This document shows, in pieces, positions 1 to 8,245 of a stretch of DNA of 14,660 nt. The DNA is from Candolleomyces eurysporus (Eukaryota; Basidiomycota; Agaricomycetes; Agaricales; Psathyrellaceae), in the NCBI GenBank assembly GCA_027579435.1, contig JANBPK010001411.1:1-14660 (forward strand). The letters run 5' to 3'. Each line of letters begins with the position of its first letter. The first letter of the stretch is position 1. Both the position numbers and the translations under genes were made by a program. Below the pieces are notes generated by a model that was not told the DNA's origin, ran no database searches, and saw only the letters and a list, made by a program, of their open reading frames with translations.

Positions 1-3000
1 AGTTTCCTTGCATGCCAGTCTTCGCTTCGATCTTATCCATGACCAGCCATCGAGCGAGGCACTCTTGACGCTAGCATTCATTCCGTTCTCGGCGCCTGTA
101 CGTACCACGTTGATTTTCTTTGGCAGAGTAATCAACCGACTAGCGATTTCGTCAATAGCTGCGTTACTTGGTGCGCATATCAGTATCTTGGCCTTGGGCG
201 GGGCCCCTTGCTTCTCGGGAACGTTGATAGGGGTAGGTCGCTGGGAAATAAATCGTCGAACGAGACCGCAGATTGTGGACGTTTTACCGGTACCAGGGGG
301 ACTATCCATTTCTGTTAGTACGCTTCGCTTCAAGGTCAAGCTAAACTCACCCTTGAATGAGCACAAAGCCCTCTGTTTTCATGGCGCTAACGATAGCGGT
401 AGCCTGGGGCATGTTAACGCTTAATGTCGACATCGCTCGCTGGATCTCAGCTGGGTCGGCGGACGGAGCCTTATCCAGACGCGACGTCATGACATTGGGG
501 AGGCAGCTCAGATATGGAAGGGACATAAGCGCGGCGTATTCTCGATTGATAGTGCTCAGGCTGCATCGCGAAATGGGATCATCAAGTTTCACGAAGACAG
601 TTGGTTCGTACTCACCTATAAATCCTGCTGATTGCCCAGATAGACCCTGGATGCAAACCGGGATCCATTCCGCCAGGGACGAAACACCGCGCACGAACAA
701 GCGGACCCATAGGATCCCTCTTGTGGTGTACTGTCTTCGCCATTATCGTCCGCTGTTTGTCAGGCGAAGACAGCAGTAGAATGTCCGTTTCTGGTGTCAA
801 TTCCCAGTCTCTTGGTGGGTTATCGGTAATGGAAAGATCGAGATCTACCCAATCGCTAACGTATTCCTTCGATGTAACTTTGCATTCGTAGCTCTTCGGT
901 GGGTCCTCCTTTGACCGCATAATCTGTGCCCAGCATTCAAGAAGTAGAAGGGGCTCGAAAATCGCGCGATATTGGTTGTAGTCCCTGAAATCAGCTGGTA
1001 CATGATTGAGTTGCAAATCCTCTCCAGGTGGAATAGTGCCATCATGGTCGTATCTCCAGGATAGAATCTTCTTGTGAAGACTAGAAATGTCGGGTCGAAG
1101 ACGGAAGGCGGCGTTGTACTGGGAACGTTTTNGAACGTTCGAGTCGCTCCTGGACGGCACTCTTTGCTGTCGGAATGTCCAGAGTTTTAATCTGACGCTT
1201 CTCTTTCTTCTCCGGTTTCTCTTGCGGCTTCTCCTGTTTCTGCACCTTGAGAGATTTTGGCGGCGGTATCTGGCCGAGAGCAGCGAGTCCAACTTCCGGT
1301 GTAACTTCCTGATCATCATCGTCACTCTCTTCAGAGGGTTCGTCGGGGTCGTCAGACCACCCGAGGCTTTCGTTTTTGGGTTCGGCTTGTTTGGACTTGC
1401 CAGATGCGACTACTTTCCTGGGCAATGGCTCGGGAGGGGCAGCAGCAGCTTTTTGGAATGTGGGGAATTGGGCGGGCTCGCCGAGCTTGGCCTTGTCTGC
1501 ACTTGTAAAGATCTGCTTGGAGGCTGATGCCTTGCGCTTGGCCTCAATAGCCAATTTGGATTGCAGCGGCTTGCTGGCGCTTCCAAGCTGCAATTTCTTT
1601 GCGGGCGGCCCATCCCGATGCGCAGTCTTTTTATCCCTTTTCTCTGGGAGAGTCGTGGACGACATGGATGCCACGAAAGGAGGAGCAGGCGCTTTGGCGA
1701 CTTTTTTCGGTGCTGGAACATGTCCGATGATCTGTATCTCGTCGTCGTCGCTGGATTCGTCAAATGCTGATAATGCCTGCTCGAGCAGCATTAACTGCGC
1801 TCCGTCCAACCGACTCTTCGCCTGGCCATCCTTCCGAGCGTCCGACACGTACTTCGTGAGTTTCGCCAGACTTTCTTCGAGTGGCCGAGTACTCGTCTCT
1901 CGGAAGACATTCAACAAGGTTCGGAAGATGGAGAAAGATTGGTAGAGCAGCTCCTGGTCGGTTAGGCGAAGCCACTTTAACAGCCCGGGTAACATCTCCT
2001 GGAAAGGCGCAATCATCTTCCCCCTCACTTCTGAGGATCGCTTTTGGTGAAGGCCATTGACTGCCGTCTCGACGACTCTCCACTTGTTAACAACGTCCTT
2101 GCCCAAGATGAGGGCGTCTCGCATCCACTCCACTAAATCCTTTGTCTTGTAGTATGCCGTCCATGCAACGGTGCGCTTGAAGATCGTTGCCAGTGCTTTA
2201 TTGAGCGCCTTCCAGAAATTCAAAAACTGTGGGCCGGGCGAAGCGACGTTCTTTGGCCGCACGAAGTCTTCTTGAAGGAATAGTCCATCGGGCGAGGCAC
2301 ATAGGACTTCAAGGACATCGTTGAAACACCGGACGAGCGATTTTGAAGCGGGGGAGGCGTCGGGGAAATGGTCCGCAAATGCTGAAAACCTGGTCAGGTA
2401 TTCTTGCATCGCAGCAAAAGTCGCCTCGGGCATGTTCTTGAACATCGCGCGAAAACAATCCGCCCGATCGTCAACGTCAAAGGCAAGGCCAATGAGATTT
2501 CGAGCCGCATCTGAGAGGTCGGGTGTGGGGGAAAGAAGGAGGAGAACGACGGCCTTGCCGACGCCAGGTTGTTGGAGGAGATCGAGTGCAGACGTTGACA
2601 TACTGTAGTTGACGAAATTGACGATGGCGTCTTTCAATCCCATCTGCACCGTCTCCAGGGCATCGTTGATCTGGTCAACGATCTTGTCACCAGAGACGGT
2701 GCCCTTCCCAGCAGCTGGGACCTGCTCGATGCCTTTGAACGATTCCTTCAAGAACTTGGTAAGGTAGCTAGCGTCTGCGACAGCGGTGATTAGGGTGGAA
2801 AGCCCAGCTAAGTCTTTTCCCTGGACTGTCCCGTAAGCAGACGCCCACAGCTGATTTCGGAATGGGAAGGCCGGGATTGGATCGGGGTTTGTCTGGGTCT
2901 TGACCTGCGCGAGAGACTGGCGACAACTTGATATCGCACCGAGAATCTTCTGAATGTCGAAAGAAAGCATGTCCCGCATTAGGCTTCGAGCTGATGACCG

Positions 3001-4540
3001 TGCTTTTTTCCATGGCTCTTTGTCATGTTCCTTGTCGAATGCAACGGCAACAAGGGTATTTGAATGGATGTTGAGAATATTCAGTAAGGCGTCGGAGTTG
3101 GGGGAATCCTTCCCGGCTTTATATTTCCCGAATACTGATGCTAAAAGCTGAACGGAAGAGTCAGAGACGAGCGAAAGAACATCACTCAACCACTCACTTG
3201 TAGGGCCGAACTCATGATGATCGGGCGAGAGTTGTCGAAGCGTTCGTGTTGCAACTCTTCACAAAGAAAGTCGATTACTTTTTCCAGAATTTGCCCGTAT
3301 GCAGCGTGTTGTTGCAATGTAAGCAACAGTTCTGGCATCCAAGAAAGGGTCCATAAACGGTCTTCGGTTTGATGTAGATCTTGCAGAATATTCAAGAAGG
3401 CTGGATTGTCTTTCACGGAAGCAAAAACGACGTTGGGATACTCTGTCTTGTCGTTTGACCAAAACTTCTCCGCCAAACGTTTCAGAAGCAAGAGAAATGA
3501 GCGGAGAACGTCGATGAAGTCTGAAGGGGGTTCAATTTTGGAACACGATAACTTCGTGGGATATTGTACTCACGGGATCCAGTGTCATGCAAATGACCAG
3601 TTACAATGTGCCCCAAGTCAATTGAGTCCACACGGGTCGTTATCAATCTCTCGATAGGCACTAGTCGGAGGATTATCCCAAATGCGGGCCATAGGACATT
3701 AGGGTCTTGAGAAGATGGCACTTTCTGAGGCTTAGGGTTCGGATGGAGCGCGTTTGCTATGAAAGCCAACGCTGAGGAATATGAGGTAGTGAACTTTTCT
3801 GGGGCCATCATCACAAGTTGAGAGGCCAGGCACTGTTTGCGAGCCCACTGCCGGACATCCTGTGACTCGTGGATCAATAAAGCGAGAATTCCTGGCAATG
3901 GTGGTAGATTTCCAGTTGGCCATCCTGACACTATACTCGGTGGAACACACTGGCGGAATAGAGCTTGTATCCTTGGATCGCTGAACACGGTCCAATTGAC
4001 GACCATGCGATAAAGAAGAGTGGGAGGGAGGTCCGACAGTGTTTGGCCTTTGACGGAAAGCAGGTCTTTGGTCGAAAATCTTTGTTCCAAATCTTCGATA
4101 ACCATTTGCAGCTCCCATTCTTCAAACTTTTCGAAGAATCTTGACAATACTTCCGGAGAATAAGCTCCAAAATATCTGTCATGATGTCAGACTTGGCTTA
4201 ACACGCAAACCGGATTTGGGACATACGTCGAACGTGAAGACACCTTGATTTCTTCTAGCTGTTGCGCGCAATCGCAGCAGTTGGAGACACAGTTGCGGAA
4301 AGAGGTTTTCCATATCTCAACTGAGGGTCCGTTGAATCCATAAAGACGCAGCAGGAAGCTAGCAGAGGCCACAACGGTGTCGGAAGCTTGGCTGCAAAAC
4401 CAATGCACTCTGCCTGTCGAATCCTGCTTTGCAGAGGTGAGGTGACTAAAGATTTGTTCGAGGACATTTTCTGAGGCAGCCGAATTATCCGCCGGATTAT
4501 CTCGAAGTTTGTTTAGTAGTGCATGAATGTTGCTGGTCAT
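1..4540 (-). CDS. SEN1: SEN1/senataxin-family RNA-DNA helicase, N-terminal 1,427 codons (3' end outside window)
   Basis: Superfamily 1B helicase that unwinds RNA:DNA hybrids and ends RNA polymerase II transcription of non-coding RNAs in the nucleus. Six exons are visible on the minus strand: 4540-4227, 4175-3574, 3520-3198, 3147-616, 560-351 and 301-1, joined by introns of 49-55 bp; the last has a perfect TACTAAC branch site. Phases agree at every join once the N at 1132 is skipped. Residues about 60-780 resemble the all-helical Sen1_N domain. About 780-1060 is a charged, low-complexity linker with acidic runs. The helicase core follows: Q motif around Q1309, Walker A GPPGTGKTS at 1327-1335, motif Ia APSNAAIDE at 1370-1378. 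DEAD-like motif II and later motifs lie beyond the edge. The ATG at 4540 opens exon 1 and has a TATA box about 100 bp upstream. Near 44-48 the frame probably slips by one base, since the family's SLDxLV pattern continues only in the next frame. Identity is confident; exact joins are inferred. Confidence 0.93.
1132..1132. other. Single N that breaks the SEN1 frame
   Basis: SEN1 exon 4 reads in one frame up to this N and in another after it. With the N omitted the minus strand reads ERSKRSQYNAAFRLRP, which runs into the conserved segment before the helicase core. With any base in its place the frame is lost. It is therefore an extra position, not a missing base call. Confidence 0.85.
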
Positions 4541-4545
4541 TGCAT
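4537..4545 (-). promoter_or_regulatory. Two-codon upstream ORF overlapping the SEN1 start
   Basis: On the minus strand the leader reads ATGCAATGA. The first ATG (4545-4543) gives a Met-Gln-stop ORF whose TGA (4539-4537) overlaps the SEN1 ATG (4540-4538) by two bases. A scanning ribosome meets it five bases before the real start. Seen directly; any effect on SEN1 translation is inference, and it matters only if transcription starts upstream of 4545, as the TATA box suggests. Confidence 0.5.
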
Positions 4546-4640
4546 GAAAAAGGCTGAAAAGTCGGTTTCACTGGTCGAAGTTGCGAAAGTTTCGAGTAGT
4601 GGTGGGAGGATGAGAGTAGAAAGAAAGAGGGACAGGGCCT

Positions 4641-4646
4641 TTATAG
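4641..4646 (-). promoter_or_regulatory. TATA box of SEN1
   Basis: The minus strand reads CTATAAAGG here, about 100 bp before the SEN1 ATG. A pyrimidine-rich tract lies directly downstream, so transcription probably starts around 4600-4620. Confidence 0.5.
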
Positions 4647-4751
4647 ATATCTAGGACAGGGCTGCCGTCCACCACGAAGGGCCAGAGGCCTTCAGCAAAA
4701 CAATGTCGTTGACGTTGACAATGGGATCCGAAATGGGTTGCTCGCGAGCGC

Positions 4752-4763
4752 GTCGACGTCGAC
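4752..4763. promoter_or_regulatory. 12-bp perfect palindrome with GACGTC core
   Basis: GTCGACGTCGAC is its own reverse complement. The central GACGTC is the core of CRE-type bZIP sites, but the full TGACGTCA is absent, so a factor cannot be named. Confidence 0.35.
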
Positions 4764-4780
4764 TCACGAGTAAATTGAAG

Positions 4781-4786
4781 CACGTG
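4781..4786. promoter_or_regulatory. CACGTG E-box
   Basis: Palindromic CACGTG lies 83 bp before the plus-strand ATG. It is the known binding site of fungal bHLH factors such as Cbf1 and Pho4. A six-base match alone is weak evidence. Confidence 0.35.
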
Positions 4787-4804
4787 AACGATGCTGCGAT
4801 CCGC

Positions 4805-4810
4805 ACGCGT
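4805..4810. promoter_or_regulatory. ACGCGT, MluI cell-cycle box (MCB)-type site
   Basis: ACGCGT lies 58 bp before the ATG at 4869. In fungi this hexamer binds MBF (Mbp1/Swi6), which drives G1/S genes. By chance one would appear in a region this size roughly once in twelve, so it is only a hint. Confidence 0.35.
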
Positions 4811-4868
4811 CTAGCGCTCAACCCTCTCTCCGACCTTTACCCTGCTCGGGGCTGAATCTCGTCAGGCC

Positions 4869-7208
4869 ATGGCAGGGGATGGCTCACCCACGAAAAAACG
4901 CAAACGAGGACAAGGAAATGCTACGGCAGGGCCAGGGCCGTCGACAATGGCTGCCAGAAGCCAAACACGCGCGAGACAACGACCACCAAGTCCCGACATG
5001 AACATGGACTCTGATAGCAGTGAACTACCGGAGCGGATATTTCCTCTTGAAAGGTCTCCGAAAAAACGTAGCGAAGCAAAGTCATCACCAATTCAGAAGA
5101 AACAGCGTCAACCAGAGAGAGGAACGCAAAGTGAGCAGTTCCTCGCCGATGTCTCTTGCTAAATCTCACGGAACAACGTTTAGATACACCCCAGTCGCGT
5201 NAAACGACCCAGTAGGTGCTCATAAACCTCCAAAAGAAAGCCAACCTCATGAAATATAAATAGGAGGAACGCTCGTGAAGCTCGGACACTTCACCATCAA
5301 CTCTGATGGCGAGGATGTTGAAGAGCTTGAACAACGGAAAAGAAGGCGAAAAAAGCCACGAAGAGGGTCGGCGAAGGGAACCACCAATGCTGTAGACCTC
5401 CCTGGCTCCACCACCAGTCCAAACACCCCATGCTCAGTGCGGATTCGAGAAGAAGGCAATACAATTGTAATCCTCTCCTCTGACGAAGAACTTGAGCCCC
5501 TGGTCTCTCCTTCTGACCCGCCCGTGCAGCAAGCTTCCAGTCCTCCTCCTGCCCCCTCTTCTCCGGCACCTCCACCCGCTGCGGCAACAGAACAACCACC
5601 ACCAGTTATGTACGAGCCAGGCGAGCTACAAGCTATTTATGATGATGCTTTACATAGGAGCATTGAAAGGCACAAAAATCGACCTGGTGGCCCCCGTAGA
5701 AAGCACCCTATCTTCCAATCTCGAACGCTTCGGATATTACCTCCCATAACATACTCAGACACTGTCCCTTCACGAAGGCTCAATCTCCTAACTCCAAAGC
5801 TTTTCGAAAATACCCTCAAATTTAAAGGGCTCCTGAACCGAACTAAAGTACTGCCATCAGTAGGCACAGAGGTAAATATTGACGATCTACACTCTTACTT
5901 GTGCCGTTGACCAATCTTCACGTTCTTAGATTTTGTCGAAGCCTTCCCCTAGTCAACATGAACCTGAGCAACACTCAGCAATTGACAAGCCTCCGAGTCC
6001 TTGCCCTCCCCCTCCCGCCGCTTCTCTTTCTCCCCCTCCCCTNACGTTCTTCTCCTCTGCCTCGAGCCTCTTCTTCTTCTCCCCCTCCCTTGCCTTTTTC
6101 CTCTTCTCCTCTCCGTCCCCCGCCTTCTTCGTTTGTTCTCCAACCATCCTCCCCACCTTCGCCATCTCCTCCCCTAGTTACCCAAACGGAGAGTACAATG
6201 GAAGAAGAGCTGGACCAAACCACTAAGGATACTGACGTCCAAATGGAAGACGTTTCTCCACCATCTATCACACCTTCAAGATCGATGACAATGTCTGACG
6301 ACTCGACCTCTCAGATAAATGCTGGTGTCGAGGGAGAACCAGGACATCCCTATCTTGGCGAATTTGCGGAGCCTGTCAACCTATCACCTGTCGGCGTTAG
6401 GAGAGGAGGGTCTGTCACCTCGCCTTATATCCAACCTATGTACAGAGAGGAAGAAGAGGAAGAGGAACCGGAAGAGGAAGAGGAAGAAGAAGAAGCAGCA
6501 GCCCACGGGCAGCATAGCGCGTCGACACCACATGCCGAAGACACTGCTGAACCAACGACTTTGGACAACGTTCAACCAATGCCTGAGGAAGAAGAAGCTC
6601 TTGAAGAGGATCGCGTACCGTCGCCTGATGACGCTTCTGAGCCAATGCCTGTAGACGCACCACCAAGGTCCCCCAGCCCCCCAATATCGCCAACCGGTTC
6701 CCATGCCTCTCTTCCGGCACCGAACGGTCTTAGCGACCCCCTTCCTCCCCCTCCTGCTTCTCCCCCCGCTACTGCTACTTGTCAATCCCCTCGGATCGAC
6801 GTCACACAAGCTCAAGTTTGGCCAGCTGAGATTGGCTTATCGCTCGAACAGCGCCGTGCAGTCAGCTGGTCAGCTTGCCATGCGGCTCTAAAGAAATATC
6901 CAGGACAGAAAGGATGCAATGATTTTGTGCTAAAAATGCTGATTGACTCGACGGCGATGATTGAGGCTGCATGTGCTGAAGGTATGGTCTGTTTTTTACT
7001 CTCGCATTGACAGTGTGCGTGCGGAGATCCTGATCCATCTCTTGATTTTGCAACAGCGGCCAACTCTCAGAACCCGACTCAAAACGTCTCGGACAATGAC
7101 ATTGCTTCATGGGATAGTGCTATAAGTGAGCAAGAGGATGAGGTTGATATAGATGACGATTACGACGACGACTGTTTTGGAAATTTGGAGTTGGCATACC
7201 CTGATTAA
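4869..7208 (+). CDS. Unrecognised acidic, disordered nuclear-type protein with SUMO-interacting motif (699 aa)
   Basis: I do not recognise this protein. Five exons: 4869-5130, 5184-5211, 5264-5871, 5930-6981 and 7057-7208. They total exactly 700 codons once the Ns at 5201 and 6043 are left out. The start sits in a good context (GGCCATGG). In order: nuclear-localisation cluster KKRKR (9-13); second basic cluster RKRRRKKPRR (121-130); SUMO-interacting motif IVIL followed by SSDEELE (164-174), of the casein-kinase-2 phospho type; Pro/Ser-rich stretch; a possibly folded block about 200-290 (GELQAIYDDALHRSIERHKN onward); a Ser/Pro-rich tract from 300; runs of seven and eight Glu around 472-487; another Pro-rich stretch; a helical-looking block near the C-terminus (SLEQRRAVSW, GCNDFVLKMLIDSTAMIEAA); and a final Asp/Glu-rich tail. 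No enzyme motif, RING or zinc finger is visible. A chromatin or transcription scaffold is the best guess, from composition and from sharing a promoter with SEN1. Confidence 0.8.
5201..5201. other. Single N that breaks the frame of exon 2
   Basis: The small exon 5184-5211 joins its neighbours in phase only if this N is skipped, reading NTPQSRKRP into the next exon. Keeping it puts the following 600-nt exon out of frame. Confidence 0.75.
6043..6043. other. Single N that breaks the frame of exon 4
   Basis: Upstream the Ser/Pro-rich frame ends at SLSPPP; downstream the long acidic frame begins RSSPLPRASSSS. Omitting the N joins them as SPPPLRSSPLP with the same composition on both sides and keeps the total length a multiple of three. 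Confidence 0.8.
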
Positions 7209-7277
7209 CAATGCACATTTCGGACAATTTACCGTGCTTCGATGTTTACAGCTGAAACTATCTTGTCAGTGTACATA

Positions 7278-7304
7278 CAGTGCGTTCCGGAAAGTAACCG
7301 GACA
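7278..7304 (+). repeat. Left terminal inverted repeat of the MITE
   Basis: Starts CAGTGCGTTCC directly after TA. Compared with the right end it differs at positions 6, 8 and 12 only. Confidence 0.85.
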
Positions 7305-7480
7305 CCGCCACCCATTGCGCAGATTCATTCACTTACCCTGTTGTTTGCAATGCCCCAAAAGACCTGTTTTGGTTGGTGATTCATTCTGGCCTCTAGAAGT
7401 GTTAGTAAAACAAATTTCAAGCAGTACAGGCAAATGGTGGACTAGTAATTGACAAATTATTCCACCAATGAATCGTGTGA

Positions 7481-7507
7481 TGTCCGGTTACTTTCTGGAG
7501 CTCACTG
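7481..7507 (-). repeat. Right terminal inverted repeat of the MITE
   Basis: Read on the minus strand it starts CAGTGAGCTCC directly after TA and then has the same 15-base core as the left repeat. Confidence 0.85.
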
Positions 7508-8245
7508 TATTCACCTTGGACCTTTTCACCCGTGTATATAGTCGTTTCCTCTCGCACCGTGTGTTCCTGCTGATTAGTATAAAAACTGGAGCGGCCAACA
7601 GGTGGCCCGAGCCCGCTACTGTATGGTCCTTAAGAGTTTTCCTTTACCAAAGAACACCCGAAGCGCACCTCCCATCAACTTGCAAAGTTCAGAGTTTCTT
7701 GCTAGTGCCAATTGGTGCAATAGCGAAGGCCTAAAATACACGGCCTGTAAAACAGCTGCATCGCAAGAGAAACTTTCGGTGATGAGTGGTCGTGGGGGCC
7801 CTACAAGACCATATGAACACCTTTTCACTACACTTGCACTCTATGCTCTATGAGGTACGTCGGACTACCCGAGTTGATGGAAGGCCGATCATAACACCGG
7901 TACCTTTCCGTCACCCTTCCGAGGCTCGATAGGGGATCTCCGTTTAGACTTAACCTTTGCCCTCCATTGCAGTCCATCGCTTCGTTGTCAGTTTCGAGGG
8001 TCAATTCACCACACGGCAGAGGCTAAGTAGCGTTGAGAAAGCGTGGACAAAACTATCATGCCAGTGGGACCGTAGACCTGTTCTCTTTTTTGACCAACGG
8101 TGTAGACCTCGTGTTGCAGGGTTCTCTGCCCTAATTCTTGTTCGACAAACGCTTTTAATATCAGTCAGCCGGCAAGCATCGACATACATCAGGGTCGAGT
8201 GCAGGCTTCGACTTCCCTGGTGATTTGGGCATTCCCTCTCACGCA
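7508..8245. other. Upstream region of the MFS gene, no gene recognised
   Basis: 738 bp between the MITE and the transporter ATG. Short ORFs occur (for example 7602-7853 and 7957-8223) but none resembles a known protein. A TATAAAAA lies at 7578-7585 and TATATA near 7534. A possible 5'-UTR intron is 7855-7972: donor GTACGT, CTTAAC as branch site, pyrimidine-rich run, then TTGCAG. If both are real, the leader would be several hundred bases long. A stress-element-like AGGGG is at 7931. All of this is inference. Confidence 0.35.

Larger units (their letters stand above)
4541..4868. promoter_or_regulatory. Divergent promoter between SEN1 and the SUMO-motif protein gene
   Basis: 328 bp separate the two start codons, and the genes point away from each other. 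On the minus strand a TATA box is followed by a CT-rich stretch (about 4630-4600), the usual look of a fungal start site, and then the SEN1 ATG. Towards the plus-strand gene there are GTTGACGTTGAC (4708-4719), the palindrome GTCGACGTCGAC (4752-4763), CACGTG (4781-4786) and ACGCGT (4805-4810). No TATA box was seen for the plus-strand gene. A 71-codon minus-strand ORF crosses this stretch but resembles nothing and is ignored. Confidence 0.7.
7278..7507. mobile_element. 230-bp MITE of Tc1/mariner type
   Basis: Two 27-bp terminal inverted repeats match at 24 of 27 positions, begin CAGTG, share the core GAAAGTAACCGGACA, and are flanked on both sides by TA (7276-7277 and 7508-7509), the target duplicated by Tc1/mariner transposases. 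The 200-odd internal bases encode nothing and include a small hairpin, CCAAAA...TTTTGG, near 7345. It cannot move by itself and would need a transposase supplied from elsewhere. It lies 69 bp past the stop of the SUMO-motif gene, so it is probably in that gene's 3' untranslated region or just after it. Confidence 0.85.

Noticed and set aside
1087..1945. Long plus-strand ORFs (146 and 189 codons) opposite SEN1
   Set aside because: Mirror frames of the SEN1 exon; no family resemblance and no splice or start context.
4568..4783. 71-codon minus-strand ORF upstream of SEN1
   Set aside because: It ends before the SEN1 ATG, overlaps the TATA box and CT-rich start region, and resembles no family; not a SEN1 extension.
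6050..6178. Pyrimidine tract ending CCCCTAG, looking like the 3' end of an intron
   Set aside because: No matching in-phase donor was found, and the encoded Ser/Pro-rich sequence is continuous on both sides once the N at 6043 is dropped.
6384..6815. 143-codon minus-strand ORF opposite the acidic gene
   Set aside because: Its long Phe/Leu runs are just the complement of the Glu tract.
7278..7507. Whether the inverted-repeat element is a full transposon
   Set aside because: At 230 bp it cannot encode a transposase; called a MITE.
7957..8223. 88-codon ORF before the transporter
   Set aside because: Unrecognised, out of frame with the transporter, and best explained as leader or promoter sequence.
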